Below the pieces are notes generated by a model. That model was not told where the DNA came from and searched no databases. It saw only the letters and a list, made by a program, of their open reading frames with translations. A stretch of 64,000 nucleotides of DNA from Qipengyuania proteolytica (GTDB taxonomy: Bacteria; Pseudomonadota; Alphaproteobacteria; Sphingomonadales; Sphingomonadaceae), in assembly GCF_019711565.1 (NCBI RefSeq), contig NZ_JAIGNN010000002.1, forward strand, positions 682,001 to 746,000. The letters are read 5' to 3'. The first letter of the stretch is position 1; each line of letters starts with the position of its first letter. Shown in pieces: positions 1 through 12,202 of this stretch. Made by a program: the position numbers and the translations under genes.

Positions 1-725
1 GGTCTTGGTGCGCAGCGGCTGCGAAGTCTCGCGCGCTTCGGCGATCCGGTCCATCTCGGCACCGATCTCTACGGGATCGCCGGGCGTGCCCCGGAAGCGC
101 GCGGCGACCACGATGGCGCCGTCCGGCAGTGCCGAGTGCCGGTAGGTATATTGAAGGTCGGCAGCAGGCAGGGTGACCAAGGCCCCATCGGGCAGGATCA
201 CGTCGCAATCCACCAGCACGTCGCTGACCTCGCGGCCATAGGCGCCGCCGTTCATGCGGACGAAGCCGCCGACGGTGCCGGGGATGCCGCGCATGAACTC
301 CAGTCCCGCCACGCCCACATCGCGGGCGGTCGAGGCAACGAGGATGCCGTGGGCCCCGGCGCCGCAGGCGACCACATTGTCGTCGCGCACTTCGATATCT
401 GCAAACGCCTTGCCGAGCTTAACGACCACACCCGGCACGCCGCCGTCGCGCACGATGAGGTTCGAGCCGAGGCCCAGTGCCATGACCGGGAGGTTTCCTT
501 CCAGCCGTTCGAGGAACAGCTTCAGGTCGTCTAGATCGGCGGGTTCGAACAGCCAGTCCGCCGTGCCGCCGCTCTTGAACCAGACGAGCTTCGCCAGCGG
601 CGCATCATGCGTCAGCTTGCCGCGCAGGCCGTGGGTCGCGATCGGCGCGGCAACCCCACCCTCGACCTCGCAGTCGGGCGCCATCCCGCTGTCCCAGTTC
701 CACACGTCGTCGGGCTGCTCGATCG

Positions 726-729
<4 letters not shown>
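1..729 (-). CDS. murB: UDP-N-acetylenolpyruvoylglucosamine reductase MurB (partial, C-terminus beyond window)
   Basis: Cytoplasmic FAD enzyme that reduces UDP-GlcNAc-enolpyruvate to UDP-MurNAc, the second committed step of peptidoglycan precursor synthesis. 243 N-terminal codons are visible; the family is usually about 300 residues, so the C-terminus lies left of base 1. The FAD-binding segment [12 protein letters not shown] is at residues 86-97, followed by [18 protein letters not shown] and [12 protein letters not shown], all typical of MurB. The GTG start overlaps the murC stop by four bases (GTGA), which implies translational coupling as the last visible gene of the cluster. An internal ATG at codon 16 is a less likely start. 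Confidence 0.93.
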
Positions 730-2158
<1,429 letters not shown>

Positions 2159-2162
<4 letters not shown>

Positions 2163-3355
2163 TCGGCCATCTCCTTCGCCGCGCCCTGACCCGCAGGCGC
2201 ACCTTGCGAGGCGCCGCGGGCATTGTTTCCGCCGACGCGGATCACGTCCATCATATCCGCCCCACCGAAGCTCTCGACGAGATCGGCGAGGTCCTCGACC
2301 GCCTTGGGCCTGCCGCAATTCCATGCGGCATGCGCAGCCTTGGCGAGGCCTTGCGGGTTCTCCGCGAGCGCCTTGATCTGCTTGGCGAGTTCCTTGCCCG
2401 TGAAGCGTTCCTGCCGGATCATGCGCGCGCCGCCGGTTTTCGCCATTTCGCGCGTATTGGCGGCCTGGTGGTCGTCGGTCGCGATTGGCAGCGGGATGAG
2501 GATCGCTGGGCGACCCACCGCGGTCAGTTCGGCGATCGTCGAGGCGCCCGCGCGGCCGATGAACAGATGCGCATCGGCAAGGCGGCTGGCCATGTCCTCG
2601 AAATAGGTCGCCAGTTCGGCGGGGATGTCGTGACTGCGATACCGCTGGCGCACCGCCTCGAGATCTTCGGCGCGGCATTGCTGCGTCACCTGCAGCCGCT
2701 GACGCAGCGCAGGCGGGAGCATCGCAAGCCCGTCGGGCACCACCTCCGACAGCACCCGCGCACCCTGGCTGCCGCCGGTCACGAGAACGCGCAGCAGGCC
2801 GTCTTCGGAGAAGGCCGGGAACGGCTCGTCACGCAGCGACAGCACGCCCGCGCGCACTGGATTGCCGACGAGGTGGACCTTGCCCGCATGCTTGTCCGCC
2901 AGCCGCTCGACTTCGGGATAGGCGGTTGCGATCGCCTGCACCCGGCCCGCCAGCAGGCGGTTGACGCGGCCGAGCACGGCGTTCTGTTCGTGCACCACCG
3001 TCGGGATTCCCGCCGAGGTCGAGGCGAGGATCGCGGGGAGCGAGGGATAGCCACCGAAGCCCACCACCGCGCTCGGCTCGAAGCTGTCGAACAGGCGCAG
3101 CGCCATGCGCCGCCCCTCCATGACAGCCTGCGCGCCCTTGATCCACTCGAGCGGGTTCTTGCCGAACCGCCCTGCGGGAATGACGTGCGCGGGCATGAAG
3201 TCGGGCTTGCCGGGGATATCCGCCCCGCGCGCATCGGTGATCAGCGCGACGTGGTGGCCACGCCGGTCGAGTTCGGTCGCAAGCGCGAAGGCGGGCAGCA
3301 AATGGCCGCCGGTGCCCCCGGCAGCGAGCACGTAATGGCGGCTCGAGCCGGTCAT
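2159..3355 (-). CDS. murG: Undecaprenyl-PP-MurNAc-pentapeptide GlcNAc transferase MurG
   Basis: Peripheral inner-membrane GT28 glycosyltransferase that converts lipid I to lipid II using UDP-GlcNAc. 398 residues. The N-terminal acceptor loop [10 protein letters not shown] is at residues 13-22, and the C-terminal donor-site motif [11 protein letters not shown] is present. The tail after about residue 370 is rich in Gly and Ala and looks nonconserved. The ATG start forms an ATGA overlap with the ftsW stop. The stop in turn overlaps the murC start, so ftsW, murG and murC are probably translationally coupled. Confidence 0.97.
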
Positions 3356-4620
3356 GGCTGGATCTCGCGCTTCGGACGGGGAGGGTTCGGAATCATCCCG
3401 TCCGCCTGCCCTAATCCCATCCACTCGCCAAGACCCTTGGTTCGGCTTTTCAGGAAGGGATTGCGCCGCGTGACCGCCAGCAAGAGGCCCACCGTGAGAC
3501 AGACGGCGATGGTGGAGGACCCACCATAGCTCACCAGCGGCAGCGTCATGCCCTTGGAGGGGAACAGCTGTAGGTTCACCAGCATGTTGATGAAGGCCTG
3601 CCCGCCCAATAGCGAGACCAGTCCAGCTCCCGCCAGCAGCGCGAACAGATCCTCCTCGTCCACAAGCCGCATCAGCACGCGGGTTACGATCGCGAGGTAG
3701 AGGATCACGATCACCGCACAGGCCAGCAGGCCGAATTCCTCCCCGATGACGCTGAAGATGTAATCGGTATGCGCTTCTGGCAGGCTCATCTTGCGGATGC
3801 CGAGGCCATAGCCCGCACCGGTCCAGCCTCCCGCGAGCAGCGTACGGCTGGCGAGGTCGACCTGGTCGTAGGCGGTGCCGCCGCCCAGGAAGCTGTCGAT
3901 GCGGTGGCGCGCGTTGTCATAGAGGAAATAGGTCGCGGTGATCCCGGCCAGCCCGCCGCCGATCAGGATGCCGAGCCGCTTGGCGTCGACGCCCGACAGC
4001 ACCACCATCACGAACCAGACCCCGGCAAACAGGATCGTGCCGCCGAAATCGGGCTGCAGCATCATCAGCGCGGCGATGAGGCCGACGAGCGCAGTGCTGA
4101 TGCCGAGAACCGGCAGGTTCGGATCGCGCAGGCGCCAGGAGAATATCCACGCCAGCGCGATGGCGAAGGTCGGCTTGAGGAATTCCGACGGCTGGAACTG
4201 CATGCCGAGGTTGATCCAGCGCCGCGCGCCGTTGATCTCCGGCCCGATCACCGGGACGAGGAACAGCAAGCCCAGCATCCCGCCCGCCATGAGGACCCCG
4301 GCTCGGCGCGCATTCTCGCGGCTGAGCAAGGATGCTCCGATCATCACCGACAGGCCGACGACCTGCCATGCGACGTTGCGATAGAAGAAATAGAGCGGGT
4401 CAAGCGTCTCGCTATTGGTCGACAGGCGATTGGCCGTTGCCGGGCTGGCGGCAGCGACCGCGATGGCCCCGAAGCTCATCAGCAGCAGGACGAGGAACAG
4501 CAGCACGCGGTCGATCTCGCGCCACCAGATCTTGAGTTCCGACCACCGCGACAGCTTGCCCTTGGGAATATGCGCGGGCTGGCGCTTGCCGGGGACGTAG
4601 GGCTGCATGGCGGCGCTCAC
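3352..4620 (-). CDS. ftsW: Septal peptidoglycan polymerase FtsW (SEDS family)
   Basis: Polytopic inner-membrane SEDS glycosyltransferase that polymerises lipid II at the division septum together with FtsI. 422 residues with about ten hydrophobic segments from residue 38 on. SEDS signatures are visible: GPEINGARRWINLG followed by QPSEF, the SLPEAHTDYIFSVIGEEFG loop, and PSKGMTLPLVSYGGSS near the C-terminus. The GTG start gives a GTGA overlap with murD; an ATG five codons in is an alternative. Position beside murG and murD favours FtsW over the paralogue RodA. Confidence 0.96.
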   Translation of the reverse strand: MSAAMQPYVPGKRQPAHIPKGKLSRWSELKIWWREIDRVLLFLVLLLMSFGAIAVAAASPATANRLSTNSETLDPLYFFYRNVAWQVVGLSVMIGASLLSRENARRAGVLMAGGMLGLLFLVPVIGPEINGARRWINLGMQFQPSEFLKPTFAIALAWIFSWRLRDPNLPVLGISTALVGLIAALMMLQPDFGGTILFAGVWFVMVVLSGVDAKRLGILIGGGLAGITATYFLYDNARHRIDSFLGGGTAYDQVDLASRTLLAGGWTGAGYGLGIRKMSLPEAHTDYIFSVIGEEFGLLACAVIVILYLAIVTRVLMRLVDEEDLFALLAGAGLVSLLGGQAFINMLVNLQLFPSKGMTLPLVSYGGSSTIAVCLTVGLLLAVTRRNPFLKSRTKGLGEWMGLGQADGMIPNPPRPKREIQP

Positions 4621-5909
4621 TTCAGACCCTCTACCAGTTCGCGGAAGTGGTCGCCGCGCTCTTCGAAGTCGCGATACTGGTCGAAACTGGCGCAGGCGGG
4701 CGAGAGGAGGACGGTGTCGCCCGCCACCGCCCTAGCTGCCGCGTTACTGACTGCGCGGTCGAGCGTTTCGCACTGCTCCACCGGCACGCGGCCCTCCAGC
4801 AATGCGGCAAAGTCCGGCCCGGCCTTGCCGATGGTGTAGGCGGCCTTCACGTGACCTAGCTCGGCCTCGCACTCGCCCAGCCCCGGCTCCTTGGCGAGCC
4901 CGCCGAGTATCCAGTGGATGTTGTCGAACGCCGCCAGCGCGGGTGCAGAGGCGGCCGTGTTGGTGCCCTTGCTGTCGTTGACGTACGCTACGCCGGATAT
5001 TTCCGCGATCCGCTCCATGCGATGCGGGAGGCCGGGGTAAGTGCGGAGCGCTTTGCCGATCAGATCACCATCGCATCCGAGCGCATTGCAAACCATGATG
5101 GCGGCCGCTGCGTTTAGCGCATTGTGCGGGCCCTGCAATGACGGCCAATCGGCCTGACTGTCGAGCAAGCCCACTCGGTCTGACGTAAACCAATGCGTAT
5201 CAGCATCACCGCCACGAATCCGCTCGACATCGCGACCTTCGCCGCTGTCAAAGTTGTAAACTGCTGCGCGTCCCTCCGATTGCAGCGCGAACAGGCGAAG
5301 CTTGGACGCCTTGTAAGCTTCGAAACTATCATACCGATCGAGATGATCCGGCGTGATGTTCAGCAGCACCGCAACATCGCAATCGAGCGAGTAGGTCAGG
5401 TCGATTTGGTAGCTCGATAGTTCCAGCACATAGACCCCGCCTTCCGGCAAAGGCTCCTGTTCGAGGATCGGCAGGCCGATATTGCCGCCCATGGTGGTCG
5501 GCACGCCCGCGGTCTTGAGGATGTGGTGGACCAGCGCAGTGGTGGTCGACTTGCCGTTGGTGCCGGTGATGCCGACGACCTTGTGCGGCGGCAGCTCCGC
5601 CCTTGCCTGTGCGAACAGTTCGATATCGCCGATCACCGGCACGCCGAAGCTGTCGGCATGCGGCTTGATCGGGTGGGTGTTGAGCGGGACGCCGGGGCTG
5701 ACGACCACGCCCGCAAAACCGGTGAGGTCAGCCTCGACCGGATCGGCCAGCTCGACCCGGCCCGCGAACTCGGCGCGCGCTTCCTCGCGGCTGTCCCACG
5801 CCATGACCTTGGCACCGCTGGCCAGCAGCGCCTCGACCGTCGCCCGGCCGGACCGCGCGAGGCCGAGCACCGCGTAGCGTTTGTCCTTCCAGGCGGTCGA
5901 CGTGATCAT
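4617..5909 (-). CDS. murD: UDP-N-acetylmuramoylalanine--D-glutamate ligase MurD
   Basis: ATP-dependent cytoplasmic ligase adding D-Glu to UDP-MurNAc-L-Ala. 430 residues, slightly short for the family but with all parts. The N-terminal UDP-binding domain begins with a [10 protein letters not shown] motif, and the P-loop GTNGKST is at residues 116-122. The nucleotide-binding segment [11 protein letters not shown] and the C-terminal domain containing NDSKGTN follow. ATG start with an ATGA overlap to mraY; the stop overlaps the ftsW GTG. Confidence 0.96.
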   Translation of the reverse strand: MITSTAWKDKRYAVLGLARSGRATVEALLASGAKVMAWDSREEARAEFAGRVELADPVEADLTGFAGVVVSPGVPLNTHPIKPHADSFGVPVIGDIELFAQARAELPPHKVVGITGTNGKSTTTALVHHILKTAGVPTTMGGNIGLPILEQEPLPEGGVYVLELSSYQIDLTYSLDCDVAVLLNITPDHLDRYDSFEAYKASKLRLFALQSEGRAAVYNFDSGEGRDVERIRGGDADTHWFTSDRVGLLDSQADWPSLQGPHNALNAAAAIMVCNALGCDGDLIGKALRTYPGLPHRMERIAEISGVAYVNDSKGTNTAASAPALAAFDNIHWILGGLAKEPGLGECEAELGHVKAAYTIGKAGPDFAALLEGRVPVEQCETLDRAVSNAAARAVAGDTVLLSPACASFDQYRDFEERGDHFRELVEGLK

Positions 5910-6976
5910 CGCAGCTTGAGCGTTGCCAGCCCCATCATCGCGAGGATGATCGCCACGATCCAGAAGCGGATCACGACCTTGCTCTCCGACCAGCCGAGCT
6001 GTTCGAAATGGTGGTGGATCGGCGCCATGCGGAAGACGCGCTTGCCGGTGCGCTTGAACCAGAAGACCTGGATGATGACGCTCAAGGCCTCGAACACGAA
6101 CAGCCCGCCGACGATGCCGAGCACGATCTCGTGGTGGGTCGCCACGGCGATCGCGCCGAGCGCCCCGCCCAGCGCCAGCGATCCGGTGTCACCCATAAAC
6201 ACGGCCGCGGGCGGCGCGTTGAACCACAGGAAGGCGAGCCCCGCCCCCATGATCGCCGCGCAGAAGATCGCCAGCTCGCCCGCCCCTGCGACATGTGGAA
6301 TGCCGAGATACTCGGAATAGTCGACGCGCCCGACGAGGTAGGCGATGATGGCGAAGGTCCCCGCCGCGATGATCACCGGCATGGTGGCAAGCCCGTCGAG
6401 CCCGTCGGTCAGGTTCACCGCATTGCCCGCCCCGACGATCACGACCGCGGCGAAGAGGTAATAGAACCAGCCCAGTTCGAGCCCGAAGTCATTGACGAAA
6501 GGCACATAGACGAAGGTGTTGATCTGGCTGACGACGATGTAGCTCGCCGCGCCCGCCACCGCGAATTCGAGAAACAGGCGCACCCGCGCAGAAACGCCCT
6601 TGTGGCTGGCCTTGGTGACCTTGTCGTAGTCGTCGAGGAATCCGATGATCCCGAAACCCAGCGTCACCGCGAGGCACGCCCAGATGAAGGGGTTCCTCAG
6701 GTCCATCCAGATCATCACCGACAGCGTCAGGCTGATCAGGATCATTAGCCCGCCCATGGTCGGCGTGCCGCGCTTGGCGAGGTGCGATTGCGGCCCGTCC
6801 TCGCGGATCGGCTGGCCCTTGCCCTGGCGCACGCGCAGCATGTCGATGAAGCGCGGGCCGATCAGCAGGCCGATCACGAGCGCGGTCATCAGCGTCGCCC
6901 CGGCGCGGAAGGTCTGGTAGCGCACGAGGTTGAAAATGCCCTCGAAATTCAGCCACTCGGCGAGGAGATAAAGCAC
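5906..6976 (-). CDS. mraY: Phospho-MurNAc-pentapeptide transferase MraY
   Basis: Polytopic membrane enzyme that transfers phospho-MurNAc-pentapeptide to undecaprenyl phosphate, giving lipid I. 356 residues with about ten hydrophobic helices. The catalytic and Mg-binding regions GFLDDYDK and [10 protein letters not shown] are intact, and the C-terminal APIHHHFE motif is present. This is the only gene in the cluster whose start does not overlap the gene before it: an 18-nt gap separates it from murF. Confidence 0.97.
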   Translation of the reverse strand: MLYLLAEWLNFEGIFNLVRYQTFRAGATLMTALVIGLLIGPRFIDMLRVRQGKGQPIREDGPQSHLAKRGTPTMGGLMILISLTLSVMIWMDLRNPFIWACLAVTLGFGIIGFLDDYDKVTKASHKGVSARVRLFLEFAVAGAASYIVVSQINTFVYVPFVNDFGLELGWFYYLFAAVVIVGAGNAVNLTDGLDGLATMPVIIAAGTFAIIAYLVGRVDYSEYLGIPHVAGAGELAIFCAAIMGAGLAFLWFNAPPAAVFMGDTGSLALGGALGAIAVATHHEIVLGIVGGLFVFEALSVIIQVFWFKRTGKRVFRMAPIHHHFEQLGWSESKVVIRFWIVAIILAMMGLATLKLR

Positions 6977-6994
6977 GTGCGCCTCTTGTCGCGC

Positions 6995-8461
6995 CTAGCG
7001 GGCGCGGGTGAAATGATCCACGAGCCGCCCGAGCCCGACCGAATTGGAGCCCTTGACCAGCACGGCATCGCCCGCGACGACGCCGAAGTTTTCGAGCAAT
7101 ACGATCGCCTCGTCGGCAGTCCGGCAATGCGCCCACGCGATGGGCTTGCCAAGGACGGAACTCTGGGGTTTCCCCAATTCGCGCGCGAGTGCACCCATCT
7201 CGTCGCCCACCAACACCGCATAGTCGATATCGGCAGCCAGCAGCGGCTCGGCGAGGCCGGCGTGGAACTTGGGCCCGAAGTCGCCCAGTTCCTTCATCGC
7301 GCCGAGCACGGCGATGCGCCGCGCCGAGGGCGTCTGGCCCAGTTGCGCGAGGGTGGCGCGCATGCTGGCCGGATTGGCGTTGTAGCTCTCGTCGATCAAC
7401 AGCGCCTTGCCGCCCGGTGCGTCGATCCCGTGACGCGCACCGCGACCCTTGAGCCCGCCCATCTCCGCAAGCGCGAGACCAGCCGCGGCAAGGTCGCCGC
7501 CCGCCGCACGGACTGCCGCCATCACGGCAAGCGAGTTGGCGACCCAGTGTTGCCCCGGCTCGGCCACGGTGTAGCACAGGCGGCCTTCGGCGAATTCGCA
7601 GGTCACCAGGCTGCCGCCATTGGCGCTGGGGATGGCATCGAGCAGGCGCATGTCCGCATGGCGCGCGGTGCCGAAGCTGAAGACCTTGGCGCCCGCGCGC
7701 AGCGCCGCGAGCTTGAGCTGTTCGTAGTGCGGCGTATCGGTCGGGATGACCGCCGTGCCGCCCGGCTCGAGGCCGAGGAAAATTTCGGCCTTGGCGTCGG
7801 CGATGGCCTCCATCGAACCGAGGTTTTCTATATGCGCGGGCGCAATGGTCGTGATGACGGCCACATGCGGGCGGACTTGCGTCGTCAGCCCTGCAATCTC
7901 GCCGGCATTGTTCATGCCCATTTCGAAGATGCCGAAGCGGCTGCGCGCGGGCATGCGCGCCAGACTGAGCGGTACGCCGACATGGTTGTTGTAGCTGCGG
8001 ATCGAGCGATGCGCCGCCCCGCGGCTGGCGCGTTCGAGCGCGGCGAAGATCGCTTCCTTGACCCCGGTCTTGCCGACCGAACCGGTGACGCCGATGATTT
8101 TCGCTTCACTGCGTGCACGGGCCGCGCGGGCGAGCGCCTTGAGCGCTTCGGTCGTGTCGTCGACGAGGATGTGCGGCCAGTCGACCGGGCGATCGACCAT
8201 CGCGCCCGCCGCGCCATTGGCGAAGGCCTTGTCGAGGAACTTGTGCCCGTCCATCGCCTCGCCCTTGAGCGCGATGAAGAGGTCGCCATTGACGACGTCG
8301 CGGCTGTCCATCTCGACGCCGGCGACCTGGAAATCATGGCTGGCTATGCCGCCCACCGCGTCGGCGATATCCTTCGCCGACCACAGGGTCAGCGGCAGCC
8401 GATCGCGCGGATCGGCGGGCCATTCGACATAGGCCGGATGGCGCAGGATGGCGGCGCTCAT
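6995..8461 (-). CDS. murF: UDP-MurNAc-tripeptide--D-Ala-D-Ala ligase MurF
   Basis: ATP-dependent ligase that adds D-Ala-D-Ala to complete the cytoplasmic UDP-MurNAc-pentapeptide. 488 residues. The P-loop GVTGSVGKT is at residues 124-132, then SYNNHVGVPLSL, a MurF hallmark, and GMNNAGEI. The C-terminal domain contains DESYNANP. The ATG start overlaps the murE stop (ATGA). The stop precedes mraY by 18 nt. Confidence 0.96.
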   Translation of the reverse strand: MSAAILRHPAYVEWPADPRDRLPLTLWSAKDIADAVGGIASHDFQVAGVEMDSRDVVNGDLFIALKGEAMDGHKFLDKAFANGAAGAMVDRPVDWPHILVDDTTEALKALARAARARSEAKIIGVTGSVGKTGVKEAIFAALERASRGAAHRSIRSYNNHVGVPLSLARMPARSRFGIFEMGMNNAGEIAGLTTQVRPHVAVITTIAPAHIENLGSMEAIADAKAEIFLGLEPGGTAVIPTDTPHYEQLKLAALRAGAKVFSFGTARHADMRLLDAIPSANGGSLVTCEFAEGRLCYTVAEPGQHWVANSLAVMAAVRAAGGDLAAAGLALAEMGGLKGRGARHGIDAPGGKALLIDESYNANPASMRATLAQLGQTPSARRIAVLGAMKELGDFGPKFHAGLAEPLLAADIDYAVLVGDEMGALARELGKPQSSVLGKPIAWAHCRTADEAIVLLENFGVVAGDAVLVKGSNSVGLGRLVDHFTRAR

Positions 8462-9933
8462 GCGTCACCTCTGGCAATCTGTGCCGCGCATTCGCGCGCG
8501 ACCTCGACATCGTCGAAGGGCAACACCCTCATGTTTTCTCCCGATCCGATGATCTGACCCGTTTCGTGTCCCTTGCCCGCGACGAGGACGATGTCGTCCG
8601 CGCCCGCTTCGGCGATGGCTGCACAGATGGCTTCGCGGCGGTCGCCCACTTCGCGGGCATCCGGCGCGCCTTCAAGCACCTGTGCGCGGATATCCGCAGC
8701 AGTCTCGCCGCGCGGATTGTCGTCAGTGACGATCACGAGATCGCTGGCCTTGGCCGCAGACTCGCCCATCGGCTTGCGCTTGCCATGGTCGCGGTCGCCG
8801 CCTGCGCCGAAGACGGTTATCAGGCGGCCCGTCACATGCGGCCGCAGCGCCGCGATGGCCGCTTCGATCGCGTCGGGGGTGTGGGCGTAATCGACATAGA
8901 CGGGCGCGCCGCTGGGCGCGATGACCGCGCGTTCGAGGCGGCCGCGAACCGGCTGGAGCCGCGCAACGGCGTCCCAGACCAGGGAGGCGTCGGTCCCGCT
9001 CGCGAGCGCGAGGCCCGCAGCGCACAGCGCGTTGGAAACCTGGTAGGGGCCGATCAGCGGCAGGGTGATCTTGCGCGTGGTGCCGCAGTGTTCGACCGTG
9101 AGCACCTGGCCAAGCTGGGTGGGCTCGCGCGAAGTCAGGCGAATGTCCTCGCCCTGCTCCCCCACGGTCATGACGGCGAGGCCGCGCGACTTGGCGTGAT
9201 CGACGACCCGGGCGTTCCAGCCGCTGTCGCCCGACCCCATCCAGACCACCGCGGTCGCACCATCCGACACGACGTCGTCGAACAGCCGCATCTTGGCCGC
9301 GAAATAGTCTTCCATGTCGGCGTGGTAATCGAGATGGTCGCGGCTGAAATTCGTGAAGGCCGCTGCTTCGACAGGTACGCCCTCGTTGCGATATTGCGAG
9401 AGCCCGTGGCTCGACGCTTCGTAGGCGACGTGCGTCACGCCTTCGCGTGCAAGGCCGCTCATGTTCGACAGGAAGGTCACGATATCGGGCGTGGTGAGAC
9501 CGGTCGAAGCGCTTTCGTCCGGGGTGGTGACACCGAGCGTTCCGATGCTCGCAGCGCGCTCGCCCGCCATGCGCCAGATCTGGCGGGTCATCTCGACCGT
9601 GGAGGTCTTGCCGTTGGTGCCGGTGACCGCAACGATATGCTCCGGCACCGGCGTGAAGAACCGCGATGCCAGCCGCGCGAAGGCCTTCCGCGGATTGGTA
9701 TCGGCGATGTGCACGGCGCCTTCGACCTTGGCCTCCGGCCGCGCGACGACGGCGATGGCGCCCGCTTCGATGGCGGCGGGAATGAAGTCCTCGCCATTGA
9801 CCCGCGTGCCCTGGAAAGCGCCGAATACCGTGCCGGGCGCAACCTTGCGATTGTCGATCGCGAATCCGGTCACTTCGGCGTCGCTTCCGCCGCAAGCGAG
9901 ACCAGCGGCCGCACAGAGTTTGGCGAGTTTCAC
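8458..9933 (-). CDS. murE: UDP-MurNAc-L-Ala-D-Glu--meso-DAP ligase MurE
   Basis: ATP-dependent ligase adding the third stem residue. The DNPR motif near residue 400 is the signature of meso-diaminopimelate-specific MurE, so DAP-type peptidoglycan is expected. 491 residues; the P-loop GTNGKTST is at 105-112, and a C-terminal GKGHE motif is present. GTG start with a GTGA overlap to ftsI; the stop overlaps the murF ATG. Confidence 0.96.
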   Translation of the reverse strand: MKLAKLCAAAGLACGGSDAEVTGFAIDNRKVAPGTVFGAFQGTRVNGEDFIPAAIEAGAIAVVARPEAKVEGAVHIADTNPRKAFARLASRFFTPVPEHIVAVTGTNGKTSTVEMTRQIWRMAGERAASIGTLGVTTPDESASTGLTTPDIVTFLSNMSGLAREGVTHVAYEASSHGLSQYRNEGVPVEAAAFTNFSRDHLDYHADMEDYFAAKMRLFDDVVSDGATAVVWMGSGDSGWNARVVDHAKSRGLAVMTVGEQGEDIRLTSREPTQLGQVLTVEHCGTTRKITLPLIGPYQVSNALCAAGLALASGTDASLVWDAVARLQPVRGRLERAVIAPSGAPVYVDYAHTPDAIEAAIAALRPHVTGRLITVFGAGGDRDHGKRKPMGESAAKASDLVIVTDDNPRGETAADIRAQVLEGAPDAREVGDRREAICAAIAEAGADDIVLVAGKGHETGQIIGSGENMRVLPFDDVEVARECAAQIARGDA

Positions 9934-11696
9934 TCGGCTGCCTCCGGGATGAGCGGGCGGATATCGGAGATGTCGACATCGCGCGTGTTGTCGGGGCGCA
10001 CGCCGATCAGCGGGCCGATGCGCGGGACGAGGCGTCCGACGATCGGTGCCGCATTCCAGGCCGCGGTGCGCTGGTAGCTGGAGGCCAGCGTCCCGCGCGG
10101 CTCGTCGAGCATGGCAATCACGACATAGCGGGGGCGGTCCATCGGGAAGGCGGCGGCGAAGGTCGAGACGATCGCCGAGCGACGATAGCCGCCGGCACCG
10201 GGCTTTTCGGCCGATCCGGTCTTCCCGCCCACGCGGTAGCCCTTGGCGTCGGCATTGCGGCCCGTTCCGTAAAGCGTGATCGCACGCATCAGCTGGCGCA
10301 TGCGGCTGGAGGTGGAAGCCTTGAACACGCGGCGGCCCTTGGGCGCGGCACCGGGGTCGAGCTTCTGCAAGGTCGCAGGGCGCCAGATGCCGCCGTTAAC
10401 CATGGCGGCGTAGGCGCTGGCGAGGTGGAGCGGCGTCACCGCGATGCCATGCCCGAAGCCCACCGTCATGTTCGTAAGGCGTGCCCAATCCTTGCCCGGC
10501 CACAGGGGAAAGCCTTTCGCCGGCAGCTCGATATGCGGACGCTCGTTCATGCCCATATCGATCATATACTGGCGGAGGCGGACCGGCCCGAGATCGTCCG
10601 CGATGCGCGCCGTCACGGTATTCGACGAGTGGATGAGGGTCTCGACCACATTGAGCGTCGGACCCATCGCATGGCTATCCTTGATGCTGAACCGACCGAC
10701 CTTGACCGGCGAGGCGTCGTAGCGCTTGGAAAAATCGCGCAGCACGCCCGCATCGATCGCAGCCGCGACCGAGAGCGGCTTGAAGGTCGAGCCGAGCTCG
10801 TACACCTGGTTGGTCACGCGGTTGAACATCAGGCTCTGGCCGCGCTCGTCGATCTTGTTGGGATCGAATTCGGGCAGCGAGGCCAGCGCCAGCACTTCGC
10901 CCGTGTCGACATCGAGCACGATGCCCGCCGCACCCTGGGCCTGGTTCAGCATCATGCCGCGGCGCAATTCGTCCTCCAGCGCGCCCTGGACGCGGACGTC
11001 GATCGACAGGGCTACCGGTGTGCCGCGGGTGGCGGGATCGTTGAGCTGCTTGTCGAACACCTGCTCCATGCCGACGCGGCCCTTGCCGTCTGCAGCGACA
11101 TAGCCGAGCACATGCGCGCCCATCGATCCCTGGGGATAGTGGCGGTCGTTCTCCATCGGCATTTCGAGCCCGAGCTCGCCGATTTCCTGGACGCGGTTCG
11201 CTTCTTCGGGAAGCACACGGCGGCGGATGTAGCCCTGCTTGCCCGAAGCGAGCTGGGCGTAAACGCGTTTCTGGTCGAGATCGGGGAAGATCGCCTTGAG
11301 TCGCGCGGCCACGTCCGCCGGGTCGCGGACCAGCGGAGCGCCGTCCTCGCCCAGTGCCTTGGGATTGAACCACAGGGCATAGGCCGGAAAGGCCCGCGCC
11401 AGCGGCACGCCGTTACGGTCGGTGATCTCGCCCCGAGGGGGCAGGAGCGCTTCCTCGAGCGAGGTCGCGCGCGAGCCGTGGTCCGACATGCCGAGATAGC
11501 CGATCCGGCCGATCGCCATGGTCGCGACGAAGGCAAAGGCGAGCGCGATCCACAGGACGCGCCAACGGGCTGTGGTCAGCGAATGCTGGCGGACGGTGAC
11601 GAGCTGGACGCGGCCCGAGGCCACCGCCATGCTGACCGCCCCGTATCCGCTCCGCCCTGCCGCAATCGCGGGACCATAGCCCGCGAACGCGTTCAC
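9930..11696 (-). CDS. ftsI: Septal transpeptidase FtsI (PBP3)
   Basis: Class B penicillin-binding protein, monofunctional transpeptidase of the divisome acting with FtsW. 588 residues. There is a short cytoplasmic N-terminus, one membrane anchor at about 45-65, a pedestal domain beginning with RGEITDRNGVPLA, and the transpeptidase domain. Catalytic motifs are complete: STFK at 303-306, SSN at 357-359, KTG at 492-494. GTG start overlapping the ftsL stop (GTGA). The first 30 residues are variable, so an internal start is possible. Confidence 0.96.
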   Translation of the reverse strand: MNAFAGYGPAIAAGRSGYGAVSMAVASGRVQLVTVRQHSLTTARWRVLWIALAFAFVATMAIGRIGYLGMSDHGSRATSLEEALLPPRGEITDRNGVPLARAFPAYALWFNPKALGEDGAPLVRDPADVAARLKAIFPDLDQKRVYAQLASGKQGYIRRRVLPEEANRVQEIGELGLEMPMENDRHYPQGSMGAHVLGYVAADGKGRVGMEQVFDKQLNDPATRGTPVALSIDVRVQGALEDELRRGMMLNQAQGAAGIVLDVDTGEVLALASLPEFDPNKIDERGQSLMFNRVTNQVYELGSTFKPLSVAAAIDAGVLRDFSKRYDASPVKVGRFSIKDSHAMGPTLNVVETLIHSSNTVTARIADDLGPVRLRQYMIDMGMNERPHIELPAKGFPLWPGKDWARLTNMTVGFGHGIAVTPLHLASAYAAMVNGGIWRPATLQKLDPGAAPKGRRVFKASTSSRMRQLMRAITLYGTGRNADAKGYRVGGKTGSAEKPGAGGYRRSAIVSTFAAAFPMDRPRYVVIAMLDEPRGTLASSYQRTAAWNAAPIVGRLVPRIGPLIGVRPDNTRDVDISDIRPLIPEAAE

Positions 11697-12202
11697 CGCG
11701 CCACCTCGGAAACGGCGGTAACGGCCCCGACCGGGCGGGTCAGCCGCTGGGCGAGGTCGGTCGCTGCGAGTTCGCGGCGCGCCGGGCGGTCGGTGCGCGC
11801 GGCCGCGCTCTCATCATCTGCAAGCCATTCGGAGAACAGGCCTTCCTCTTCGGGAATTGGCCGGTTCAGGGCGACCCGAACGGGCGACGGAGCATCGAGG
11901 CCGCGCGGTGTACCCAGCGCCGCCAGTTGACGTTCGCTTTCGAGATACTGGTCGGCACGCGGCGGGCCGTACCCGAATTCGACCGCATTCCAGTTCGCCA
12001 GTTGCTGCTGGCTGGCGCGGGTCTGGAATTCGGTTTCGAGCATGAGCTTCTCCTGCTGCGCGGCGATGATACGCCGTTCGGTCAGGCGGACGTCGCTTTT
12101 GACGGCGTTGACCTTGAAGGTCAGCGCGAGCAGCAGGCCGAGACATAGCGCGAGGACGAGAGCCCAGCCGATCTGGCGGATGCGGGATCCGGTCGCGATC
12201 AT
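11693..12202 (-). CDS. ftsL: FtsL-like cell division protein
   Basis: Small bitopic membrane protein in the ftsL position between rsmH and ftsI. 169 residues: a short basic N-terminus, one transmembrane helix at about 12-30, then a heptad-like charged stretch around 33-65 suited to a periplasmic coiled coil, and a low-complexity tail. FtsL is poorly conserved in sequence, so the name rests on position, topology and coiled coil. The tail after about residue 85 is longer than in enterobacterial FtsL. ATGA overlap with rsmH. Confidence 0.8.
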   Translation of the reverse strand: MIATGSRIRQIGWALVLALCLGLLLALTFKVNAVKSDVRLTERRIIAAQQEKLMLETEFQTRASQQQLANWNAVEFGYGPPRADQYLESERQLAALGTPRGLDAPSPVRVALNRPIPEEEGLFSEWLADDESAAARTDRPARRELAATDLAQRLTRPVGAVTAVSEVAR